Under the pieces are notes generated by a model. The model was not told the DNA's origin, ran no database searches, and was given only the letters and a program-made list of their open reading frames with translations. Of a stretch of 64,000 nucleotides of DNA, positions 1 to 7,500 are shown one piece after another; the stretch's first letter is position 1; every line of letters begins with the position of its first letter. Source of the DNA: Planococcus maritimus (GTDB taxonomy: Bacteria > Bacillota > Bacilli > Bacillales_A > Planococcaceae); assembly GCF_001592825.1 (NCBI RefSeq), contig NZ_LTZG01000001.1, positions 744,001-808,000 on the forward strand, written 5' to 3'. The translations under genes and the position numbers were made by a program.

Positions 1-112
1 CATCATCCCCCGCGCCACCTTCAGTCGAACAGCCCACCACTATCGCGCTAAGCAAAAGCCCCAACACTCCATATAATAATAAAATCCTGCAGCGACCTAG
101 CTTGTCTGCCAT
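1..112 (-). CDS. Lipoprotein, N-terminal fragment (runs off left edge)
   Basis: Only the first 37 codons are inside the window. They encode a short basic N-terminus (MADKLGRCR), a hydrophobic core and a lipobox-like end (SAIVVGC) followed by a Ser/Gly-rich linker, which is a bacterial lipoprotein signal peptide. The ATG at 112 is chosen because GGAGG lies 7 bases upstream; an in-frame ATG at 118 is too close to that site. The mature domain lies outside, so function cannot be stated. Confidence 0.7.
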   Translation of the reverse strand, partial: MADKLGRCRILLLYGVLGLLLSAIVVGCSTEGGAGDD

Positions 113-292
113 CACCATTCCTCCATTTCGTTGAAATGAACCCAAGTACAAAAATCTGATAACTATTATACGGCTCTATTCTTGAAATGATTCACTTTTA
201 TTACAATTAAATGGAATGACAGCTTACCCTCCACAAACTTTCGGGGCAGTAAAATTTGTCACTTTAAGTGTTACTTCGCAGACAATAGACGG

Positions 293-330
293 ACCCCCAA
301 ACACCCTGTCAAGACAAGGTGTTTGGGGGT
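293..330. terminator. Strong hairpin, terminator-like
   Basis: ACCCCCAAACACC (293-305) pairs with GGTGTTTGGGGGT (318-330), 13 bp, followed on the plus strand by TCTTATAC. The T-tract is poor. It lies between the gene at 498-1112 and the lipoprotein, both minus strand, so termination of the former is the likely role. The rest of 119-497 shows nothing else recognisable. Confidence 0.5.
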
Positions 331-497
331 TCTTATACAAAGCTATGCCAACTTCTGATAAGTTCTAATATGTAAACTAAGTTTTCATTAGAATCTCTTT
401 TACATAGACTTTAGCATTAATGATATGAATGAAACTTTTCTGTTCATAACTTCTACTCATCATCAACTATTGTCGCAACATGCTATTTTATTCTTTC

Positions 498-1112
498 TTA
501 CTCTTGCTCGAAAAGATGAGTATACAGTTTAAACTTTGACTGCTCGTTTAAGTGTTTTGCAAAGTACTTGGCTTTGTAAAATTTATTCCAACCATCGCGC
601 TCTTTTTCAATTTTTATAAATGCACTCTCTATTTCTGTATTTTCTTTTAGCCAGTTATACCCCTCATTCAAAAAAGACTGTTTGATATTTTCAACAACCT
701 TTTCCATGTTCGAACCATCCGGCTCTATCCACCAAAGATCCTTCCGGGTTTGTTCTACAGGATTATCTAAACTAGACAAATACTCTGATTGATCAAGATT
801 AGAAAGCAATTCACATTGCAAATGGCATTGATATGCTTTGGGCAAGAATTTCCCTTGTCCATCTATCTTCAGATATTCATCAATGGCAGGTATGAAATCA
901 TAATAGATTCCTAATTCGACATGGATAGACATCGCTGGCCAACCGGTTACATCTGAAAAATATTTCCCGACCGCTGTGATATCCAACACCCATATAGAAT
1001 TACCAATCCAAGCCCAGTTATGCCTAGTATTCACTTTTGTAAATCCACTTTCTTTCAATACAGGTGACAATGTTTTTCTTATTATTTTATTTATTTCTGG
1101 GGATCTGATCAT
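498..1112 (-). CDS. DUF4304-like hypothetical protein
   Basis: A 204-residue soluble protein with no signal peptide or membrane segment. The N-terminal half (a start like MIRSPEINKIIRK, then a KESGF...NWAWIG pattern, then strands with VELGIYYDF) resembles DUF4304 proteins, a Firmicutes family of unknown role. I chose the ATG at 1112 because TGGAGGT precedes it by 6-7 bases; the open frame extends 10 codons further without a ribosome site. The gene is AT-rich and stands alone, as accessory genes often do. Family assignment is from recollection of the pattern; the molecular function is unknown. Confidence 0.6.
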   Translation of the reverse strand: MIRSPEINKIIRKTLSPVLKESGFTKVNTRHNWAWIGNSIWVLDITAVGKYFSDVTGWPAMSIHVELGIYYDFIPAIDEYLKIDGQGKFLPKAYQCHLQCELLSNLDQSEYLSSLDNPVEQTRKDLWWIEPDGSNMEKVVENIKQSFLNEGYNWLKENTEIESAFIKIEKERDGWNKFYKAKYFAKHLNEQSKFKLYTHLFEQE

Positions 1113-1298
1113 TGTAAACCTCCAAAGTGAAGTTGTGGCCAAGCATAGAGAAGCCTAGATTAATTCTTGTTATGTAATTATATGTATATCACCACTGTAA
1201 TATCGAAACTGTATAGAATAGTCTTTTGAATGTATCATTTTTTCTAACAAGGTCAATTTCTCTTCGCTTTCTGATCAATTCACTGGGATAGGAGATCT

Positions 1299-1330
1299 GA
1301 ATGTAACTTAATAGCAATTAAGTTACATTC
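1299..1330. repeat. 32-bp palindrome, copy 1 of 3
   Basis: GAATGTAACTTAA (1299-1311), 6-base loop, TTAAGTTACATTC (1318-1330): a perfect 13-bp inverted repeat without a T-tract. Copies 2 and 3 are at 2249-2280 and 2776-2807. The rest of 1113-1363 holds no recognisable gene. Confidence 0.85.
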
Positions 1331-1363
1331 GAAATTTCATTTTTTAGCTGTATTTAATTCAAC

Positions 1364-1395
1364 AAAAAGCCATCCTTCGCTTAGGATGGCTTTTA
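1364..1395 (-). terminator. Terminator of the toxin-antitoxin operon
   Basis: AAAAAGCCATCCT and AGGATGGCTTTTA form a GC stem with a 6-base loop directly next to the toxin stop codon at 1396. On the minus strand it ends in a T-tract. Confidence 0.85.
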
Positions 1396-1710
1396 TCAGT
1401 TGCCTAGATATCGTTTCAATTCCACATAAAAATTTTCGCGCGTTCCCAGCAAAACAATTAGAACCAGTTCGCCCTCTTCATTTTCTCGTAGAGCATAACA
1501 CAGCTCATAATTGGTGCCTCTGTGATGAAGGTCCAAGCAGGAATAGCCTTTTAAATCTCCTTTTTTCGCTTCGCCAATGGCTGGATCCTTACGAATACTC
1601 GTGATGGCTTCGTCCATTTTCCGATAGAGGACTTGGTCGGACTTCTTGATCTTTTTTAACTCTTTTCCAGCTCGTTTGCTGAGCCGAACAGGCAACAAAT
1701 CTTCATTCAT
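1396..1710 (-). CDS. RelE/ParE-family toxin
   Basis: About 104 residues. The N-terminus (LPVRLSKRAGKELKKIKKSD) and the C-terminal pattern (GYSCLDLHHRGTNYELCYAL, then LVLIVLLGTRENFY) fit RelE/ParE superfamily toxins, which act as ribosome-dependent mRNA interferases or gyrase poisons; which applies here cannot be read from sequence. The start is uncertain: in-frame ATGs at 1722 and 1719 sit too close to GGAGG, and the one at 1710 is 12 bases from it. With 1710 the start overlaps the antitoxin stop by 8 bases (ATGAATGA), indicating translational coupling. The gene is second in the operon, with a terminator directly after its stop. Confidence 0.8.
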   Translation of the reverse strand: MNEDLLPVRLSKRAGKELKKIKKSDQVLYRKMDEAITSIRKDPAIGEAKKGDLKGYSCLDLHHRGTNYELCYALRENEEGELVLIVLLGTRENFYVELKRYLGN

Positions 1711-2107
1711 CCTCTTCATCATCCTCCAGAGCGTCTAGATAGTTGTCTAAACTGCCCTGAATAACAGGTTGTGCCATCGTTTCCTGTTCCAATGCTTGCA
1801 AAGCTACTGGAATGTCTGCTTTGATTTTCTTGAATTCTTGCAACAACTCTTGTCCCGAAAAACCTTGAGCGATTAAGTCCTGTAAAATATCTGCGGAAAA
1901 ATCGACTTCTTCGAATGTGGCAGGCCGGATGATAATTTCGGTCCCCGTAAATTCCATTATGGCTTCATCGGTAAGTCCAAGAGCCAGGTAAAAATCTTTG
2001 GGGATGCTCAATTGTCGTTGCTGCGAAACGCGTACCCGTCTTTTTGCTTTCTTTCCTGGTTTCAGTCCATGTTCGGACTCTCTTTTTTTCGGCGTAGTAG
2101 CACCCAT
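1703..2107 (-). CDS. AbrB/SpoVT-domain antitoxin
   Basis: 134 residues. A basic N-terminus (KPGKKAKRRVRVSQQ) leads into a swapped-hairpin SpoVT/AbrB DNA-binding domain at about residues 25-65, with the pattern RQLSIPKDFYLALGL and EFTGTEIIIRPA. An alpha-helical toxin-neutralising segment follows and the tail is very acidic (DALEDDEEDE). Such antitoxins bind both the toxin and their own promoter. ATG 2107 is preceded by AGGAG at good spacing; a GTG nine bases upstream overlaps the site. It overlaps the RelE-like toxin gene, which supports a type II toxin-antitoxin operon. Confidence 0.8.
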   Translation of the reverse strand: MGATTPKKRESEHGLKPGKKAKRRVRVSQQRQLSIPKDFYLALGLTDEAIMEFTGTEIIIRPATFEEVDFSADILQDLIAQGFSGQELLQEFKKIKADIPVALQALEQETMAQPVIQGSLDNYLDALEDDEEDE

Positions 2108-2156
2108 TATTCTCACTCCTAACTTTAAAATAAAATTATTTATTAATTTACTTTAA

Positions 2157-2162
2157 ATTATA
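2157..2162 (-). promoter_or_regulatory. -10 box of the toxin-antitoxin operon
   Basis: TATAAT on the minus strand, about 50 bases upstream of the antitoxin start, within a very AT-rich stretch containing TTTAAAGT/ACTTTAAA inverted halves that could be an autoregulatory operator. The -35 match (TTCATT) is weak. Confidence 0.45.
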
Positions 2163-2248
2163 ACACTTTTCCAAAAGAAATGAACGTCCGAAACACCTCA
2201 AGATCCCGACTTTTAACAGCTTCGTGAAGACTATAGAAAAAGAATAGT

Positions 2249-2280
2249 GAATGTAACTTAATTCACATTAAGTTACATTC
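2249..2280. repeat. 32-bp palindrome, copy 2 of 3
   Basis: Arms identical to copy 1 (2249-2261 and 2268-2280); only the 6-base loop differs. It lies about 140 bp upstream of the antitoxin start and 35 bp downstream of the next gene's stop. Confidence 0.85.
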
Positions 2281-2314
2281 AGATCCCATTGTTCTCTATT
2301 GCTATCAAAGCGTA

Positions 2315-2740
2315 TTATTTTTCTTTCTTTTTCGCATCTCCATCTTCTTGCCAAAAAGCTGGCCCCGTTACATCCGACAACCAAAACAAAACATCCTGTT
2401 CATGATCATCGGTTTCCAAGTTGCTAATGGGTCCAGGATTAAAGGTGTAGTCCCCTTGTTGAATTTTTTCTTCCCTCACGTAGTCTTTGAAATGGTAAGC
2501 TCCATATCCTTGTACCGTATTTGTTCCTTCTGGTTGAGGAGATTCTTCTCGAATCGACGTATGGACCTCTGCTAAATAGCTAAAGAACCTTGACAGTGAA
2601 AGGTATCCTTCCGAATTTCCGACAAATGAAACGCCAACTTCATCGATTTTGATTTCCATTTTTGCTTTCTTAGAAAAATATGGATCGAAATCGTAAAATA
2701 TCTCTTTCTCTTTTTTGATTTTCTTCTTTTTTTTAGCCAT
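2315..2740 (-). CDS. Hypothetical protein with Lys-rich ends
   Basis: 141 residues starting MAKKKKKIKKEK and ending DAKKKEK, with a globular middle containing IDEVGVSFVGNSEGYLSLSR and FKDYV. The ATG at 2740 has AAGGAG 10 bases upstream; the frame is open for 18 more codons, but those run through palindrome copy 3 and lack a ribosome site. I do not recognise the family with confidence; the VGNSEGYLSL segment faintly recalls immunity proteins of contact-dependent toxins, which I cannot verify. It sits between two copies of the 32-bp palindrome, next to a toxin-antitoxin operon, in an AT-rich accessory stretch. Confidence 0.6.
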   Translation of the reverse strand: MAKKKKKIKKEKEIFYDFDPYFSKKAKMEIKIDEVGVSFVGNSEGYLSLSRFFSYLAEVHTSIREESPQPEGTNTVQGYGAYHFKDYVREEKIQQGDYTFNPGPISNLETDDHEQDVLFWLSDVTGPAFWQEDGDAKKKEK

Positions 2741-2775
2741 TTCATCTACGCTCCTTGATTGCTTTTCATAGATTT

Positions 2776-2807
2776 GAATGTAACTTTTCTGCACTTAAGT
2801 TACATTC
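2776..2807. repeat. 32-bp palindrome, copy 3 of 3
   Basis: GAATGTAACTTTT (2776-2788), 6-base loop, TTAAGTTACATTC (2795-2807). Same length and right arm as copies 1 and 2, with two changes at the inner end of the left arm. It lies directly upstream of the ribosome site of the gene ending at 2315. Confidence 0.8.
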
Positions 2808-2861
2808 GTTTCAGCATCTTAACTAGTACCAAAATATAGTTTTCCATTGACTAATTTGCTA

Positions 2862-3338
2862 TTAGTCAATTTGAATTCCCATCTTTCTCGCTTGGTTTTT
2901 CATTCCCATTGATTTGTAGAATTTAATAGCCTCTTCATTAAACTCCCACACTCCAAGCTCTAGGCTCGTTGCCTCGTTCTCTCTAGCAAATTCAATTGCT
3001 TTTTGATACAACCACTTGCCCAGTCCTTTTCCTCTATATTCTTTTCTCACTCCTAAATCTTCCATAAAGAGATACTTTCTTTTTACAGCTGTAGTTCGAT
3101 CTGGAGTTTCATTGATTCTTAGGATGGTAAATCCAATAATCTCATCGCCATCTTCAATAATATAAATCACTCCTTCATCACTTTTGATAAGTTTCTCAAA
3201 GTATGAAGGATCCAATATCTAATTTGTATTTTTATAAATATCAGGTCTTCTATTTACATGTAGATTGTGAACCTCTTTGTGCAATGGTTGAAGTCTCTCA
3301 AAATCAATGAGTTGTGCCTTCTTAATAGGGTATTCCAA
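2862..3338 (-). pseudogene. GNAT N-acetyltransferase with in-frame amber codon
   Basis: Reading from a TTG at 3338 (preceded by GGAGAGAGGGAAAG) gives a full-length GNAT protein of about 158 residues: an N-terminus beginning EYPIKKAQLIDFERL, then RRPDIYKNTN, a TAG at 3219-3221 (codon 40), then ILDPSYFEKLI and the acetyl-CoA binding motif RKEYRGKGLGKWL near the C-terminal third. Everything on both sides of the TAG is in one frame and fits the family, so this is one gene with a single nonsense codon. A shorter product could restart at TTG 3215 but would lack the first strand and helix. Probably a recent pseudogene; a sequencing error or suppression would look the same. Confidence 0.75.
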
Positions 3339-3420
3339 CTTTCCCTCTCTCCTTTCGAATTATTTCGATTATACCAATAATTACCACTGTATGGAATTCT
3401 GAATTTTTTCAATATAAAAC

Positions 3421-3545
3421 CGTTCGTAAAAGTACACTTTCCCGAACGCTTTGTAAACAACTAAAAATAGGCGAAAAGAACGTTCGTAAACGTATCAAAA
3501 TACTTTACGAACGTTCGCCAATTTGCGTACACTCTTACGGACGTT
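3421..3545. repeat. Cluster of CGTTCGTAAA motifs with a 17-bp inverted repeat
   Basis: CGTTCGTAAA occurs at 3421 and 3481, and its inverse TTTACGAACG at 3505. The core is a near-perfect inverted repeat 3478-3516 (GAACGTTCGTAAACGTAT against ATACTTTACGAACGTTC, 4-base loop). Degenerate copies follow at about 3443 and 3536. No T-tract and no gene here; a multi-site operator or a small dispersed repeat is possible. Confidence 0.6.
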
Positions 3546-3655
3546 TTTCAGATCTTAATGAGAGGAAACGATCGTTTATAGGAAAGAATTAAGGAGGTGT
3601 TTCCTGTAAGGCAAACCTAACACCTACATTACTGGAAGGTTTAGGAGTGAGCGAC

Positions 3656-3689
3656 GTGATTTCAGGTGCAAGTTAACACTTGAAATCAC
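3656..3689. other. Hairpin in a gene-free stretch
   Basis: GTGATTTCAGGTG (3656-3668) pairs with CACTTGAAATCAC (3677-3689), 13 bp with one G-T pair, no T-tract. It is preceded by AAGGAGGTG and a short AACCT/AGGTT pairing. The stretch 3546-3775 holds no convincing coding region; a small structured RNA is possible but unsupported. Confidence 0.35.
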
Positions 3690-3775
3690 TACAAAAATAC
3701 TCTTGAATTTACAGCAGGATTTCAATTACACAAAGTTTCCAGCCCCTCTGCAAATCGACAAATTTACCCACCTAT

Positions 3776-3801
3776 AAAAAAAAGAGCCGCCTATTGGCAG
3801 C
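3776..3801 (-). terminator. Terminator of the rhodanese gene
   Basis: On the minus strand GCTGCC-AATA-GGCGGC is followed by a run of eight T, two bases after the stop codon at 3804. Confidence 0.8.
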
Positions 3802-3803
3802 CC

Positions 3804-4163
3804 TTACTCCACATCGCCTTTCCAGGACGACATGCCTTCCGATACATTCACCAGCTCGTATCCGGCTTCATGTAAAATCGCGCTTGCTTCCTTGGAGCGG
3901 TTGCCGGATTGGCAAATGACCACATACGGTTGGTCTGCCGACAAGCCGGAAAATTCTTCTTCCCGAAGCGTGCTGAGCGGTTTGTTCTGTGCCCCGGCGA
4001 TATGCGCCTCTTCGTATTCATAGGTCTCTCGCACATCAAGCACTGTGTAGCCCGCTTCTTGCTTCGCCGCCACATCTTCAATGGCAATCGTTTCGTATTC
4101 GTCGTTACCGCAAGCTGCAAGTACCAGCATAGCCAGCATCAGTAAGCTTATTAGTCTTTTCAT
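3804..4163 (-). CDS. Rhodanese-domain lipoprotein
   Basis: 119 residues with a lipoprotein signal ending LAAC (Cys18), then one rhodanese domain to the C-terminus. The active-site loop is CQSGNRS with Cys84, a six-residue loop typical of small sulfurtransferases; LDVRETYEYEEAHIAGA is the usual N-terminal rhodanese signature. Being anchored outside the membrane, it probably handles persulfide or thiol chemistry at the cell surface; the acceptor is unknown. It is a single gene with its own terminator and AGGA-type ribosome site. Confidence 0.9.
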   Translation of the reverse strand: MKRLISLLMLAMLVLAACGNDEYETIAIEDVAAKQEAGYTVLDVRETYEYEEAHIAGAQNKPLSTLREEEFSGLSADQPYVVICQSGNRSKEASAILHEAGYELVNVSEGMSSWKGDVE

Positions 4164-4211
4164 GGCACGTCTTCCTTTCCTGTCTTGTTCCCTTTATTAG
4201 CTCAAAAAAAA

Positions 4212-4233
4212 GCCTGAACAATACTGTTCAGGC
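4212..4233 (-). terminator. Terminator overlapping the stop codon of the next gene
   Basis: GCCTGAACA-GTAT-TGTTCAGGC on the minus strand followed by eight T. The stop codon of the gene 4228-4470 lies inside the first arm, an economical arrangement also seen at 62103-62127. Confidence 0.85.
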
Positions 4234-4470
4234 GTTGACTTTAGGTGTCTCTGGGTGCAAATAGCTGTCTATGAACTGCGTCGCTTCATCGAGCGTCGTG
4301 TACTCCCACATCATGCCGTTAGACATATCGCGAATGACCAATCCCCCGCTGTTTGGTTCACACTGAACGATAAGCGTTTTGCCGTCATCGGAATTGAAGG
4401 TCTGGGTGATGCGCACACCGCGGTATTCGAGAAGCGTAGATAAAAAGGTGCGGATACTCTCTAACTTCAT
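4228..4470 (-). CDS. Small hypothetical protein, 80 aa
   Basis: A soluble 80-residue protein (start MKLESIRTFLSTLLEYRG) with alternating strand-like segments (GVRITQTF, KTLIVQCEP, GGLVIRDM) and a C-terminal helix (TLDEATQFIDSYL). GGGGGC upstream gives a fair ribosome site. I do not recognise the family. It is transcribed alone after the long TPR gene, with a terminator built over its stop codon. Confidence 0.7.
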   Translation of the reverse strand: MKLESIRTFLSTLLEYRGVRITQTFNSDDGKTLIVQCEPNSGGLVIRDMSNGMMWEYTTLDEATQFIDSYLHPETPKVNA

Positions 4471-4578
4471 ACGGAACGCCCCCTTCAGGTTTGTGGCCCG
4501 TGGCTTGTAATCCGTGCAGCTTTATTCTACTTCACATTATCATATTCAGAATAGTTGCACGAGAGACTTTTCTCCTCT

Positions 4579-7500
4579 TTATGGTCTCGTAAGCTCCACA
4601 ATAAATGACGAGAATAGGTCCTCTTCCACTGCCATCTCCCAAATCGCGGAAGCTTCCTCGGTTTCGAGTAGTTCCTTTAGAATTGCCTTTGCGGCAAAAG
4701 GCTGATGCCGTGCAGCTTGTGCGCGCGCCATCTCATACTGTGCCGGCGCAAAGCCCGGCATGTCCTCGAGCAAGGGTTGAAGCAACTCTTTCGCCCGCTG
4801 CCCGTGGCGTTTCGTCGAATAACCCGACGCCCGCGTCACGATTAACCATTCCGCAAAATGCAGTTCTTCCGGCAGGCTATCTTCGAATTCAATGCGTTTG
4901 TCAAAATCCAACGATTCCAAGGCATTCCATTTGCGGATGTATAGATCTGCGTTGAACGGTTCAAGTGCAATGGCGGCATCCAATTTGTCTAGCGCTCCTG
5001 GAATATCTTCCATAATTTCCAATGCTTCACTCCACCAAGACAGCAGCTCTGCGTCCAGCGGCGCCGTTTTTTCGTAAGCCTTGAAGCGCTTCACAAGAGA
5101 TTCGTATTGTTTCGGATTGCCCTTCTCTTCCGCCAATTGAAGTTCCGCAAACATCAGCATGCGTTGCGCTTCTCCTGGCGCTCTTGTTTTGGCGTAAGGT
5201 TTTAATTCATCGACCGCTTCTTTTGCCATGTCGCGGTTCACATAAAACTTCGCAAGTTGAATGGCTGCGTCTTCGCGATCCGGTGCAAGCTTTGAAGCCG
5301 TTTCGCAAAGCGTGATGACGGTGCTCGCAAACATCATGCGCTTGCTGTGATGGCGTATGCGCTTGATAATGCCGCTTGGCGGTTCTTCTTCCAGCTGTTC
5401 GAGCCGGTTCATCAATTGCTCTGCCGCCAGTACATAAGCTACGGCTTGTTCGCTTGGGGGCAGCCACTTCTGCAAATTGCGTTTAAGGAATGGGATTTTC
5501 CCGAGCGCTTCGAGTGTCAGCACGTACTCGCTGTATAATTCTTCCTCTTCTGGCGTCAGTATAAGCAATTCTTTGAGATGATCCAAGGCCCGTTTATGCT
5601 GGCCTTGTCGATTCAAAAATTGCACGTATTGGAAACGCGACGGGAACGCGTTCGGTTCTTGACTTGCTTGCGAAAACAAATTCTCTGCTTGATCGAAGTC
5701 GCCCGCAGCTTCACAGACATGGGCCCGTGCAGCATACGACCACTCAGCTGGCACTTGGTCTTCGATCCGGTCGAGCAAGCGGCTCAATTTTTCAATATCG
5801 GACGGGCTTGCGGCAAACTGTACCAAGTCCGGCAGTACAGCAGACAAAGGTTCCGCAGCGATAAAATCGAGTGCCGCCGCAAAAGCTTTCGGCACATTTC
5901 CAGATTCTCGGTAGCTGCGCACCAAGCCACCAAGCGCCGGTGCATAGCCCGCTTCCTGATCAGCCGCTCGCTCGTATAATACCGCAGCGCGTTCTGTGTC
6001 CCCAACCGCTTCGGCAAGTTGCCCTTGCTTGACGAGTGCCAGCGGAAAATTCCCGGCGGCCTCATACAGATGCTTGGCAAACCGCGAATTGCCCGCCAGT
6101 TCGTGGAGTTCTGCTTCCAAACAAAGAATATGTGGATTTCCACTCTTGCGCAACTCTTTCAATCCGCCAATAATGCGGTGACGCAAACTTGCCACCTCTC
6201 CCAACTCGCTGTATCGTTCGGCGAGCATCAACAGCTCTTCCCCCTCAACAAGCTCGAAACCGTCTTCAATAATTGTCATCGCTTCACCAGTAGATACCGG
6301 ATCTTCCGATTGTTCCAAGATCAAATCAGCAGAACGCAAGCGATAGCCGGCATCTGCTTGTGCCAGTCCTTGTTTCAACAAAGCTAGTGCTTCGGTATTG
6401 CGCTGTTGGCCGTACAAGGCGTGTGCGATGTGAACGGGAGTGAACAGATCTTTCGGATCGAGTTCGAACGCACGCCGGTAAGCTGATTCCGCCGTTTTGA
6501 AATCTTGCTGCTCGATGGCGATATGGCCCAGGTAAACGTGGAAAATGTCTTGATCCTGCTCATTTTCCAAGCCTTTTTCGATAATCTTTTGCGCTTCTTG
6601 CCAGTTCTCGTTCTCCATGAACAGCTCCGCCATGCGCAAATACGCAAATGGCTGCTGCGCGTCCAAGGCGAGTGCACGACGGTAATGTTCCAGTGCTTTC
6701 TCTGTTTGATCGAGCGCTTGCTGACAGCGGCCCATTTCGTAGAAGAAATAGCCATCGTCTGGATGCTGCTCGCTTAATTTTGCAAAACGGCGATAGGCCT
6801 GTTCGACCGCTCCGTATTCATATTGGATAAGGGCGTGCGTAATTTGGGCGTACAGGTCTTCCGGCAATTGCCCGGTCGCGATTTGCGACCATTTATAGGC
6901 TTGGAAAATTCGCCCGCCTTCTAAATAACAGCGAGCCAAATGACTATAAGCAAGCGGTTGATAATGATCAAATTCAATTGAGCGTTTCAATAGCGGCATC
7001 GCTTGTTCCACTTTGCCTTCATTCATGAAAATGGCCGCCCGTAAAAACAAGGCATACGGGCTTTTCGCATGCGTAGGCTCTGTTAATGCCGACAAGGCTT
7101 TTTCGCCCTCATTTTTTTGGAAATACAAATGCGCTTCCAATAATTCCAGTTCGGCGTCATGTACCCCGAAATCCGCGCGCAATATCTCCAGCCATTGTTC
7201 GTGCCATTCGATGGACTGGCCGGCAAGTGCCATCGTCAAACCGATGACTGCTGCGTAGCGTTGGTCTTTATGGCGCTCCAAAAATTCCACAAACGGCGTT
7301 TCGTTAATTGGTTCGACATCCAGCAGTTCATAGATTTCCGTGAAAAAGCGATGGTCTGCCTCATTCAAGCTCTCAAGTAAATCGAGTCGGTCATCATCCA
7401 CAAACGCCATGCTCAATGAATCGGTCATGCGAAACTCTTTCGGCACTTCATTATACGCCACCAAATACGGCCCTAAATCATTTGGGTCTTGAATGACGAG

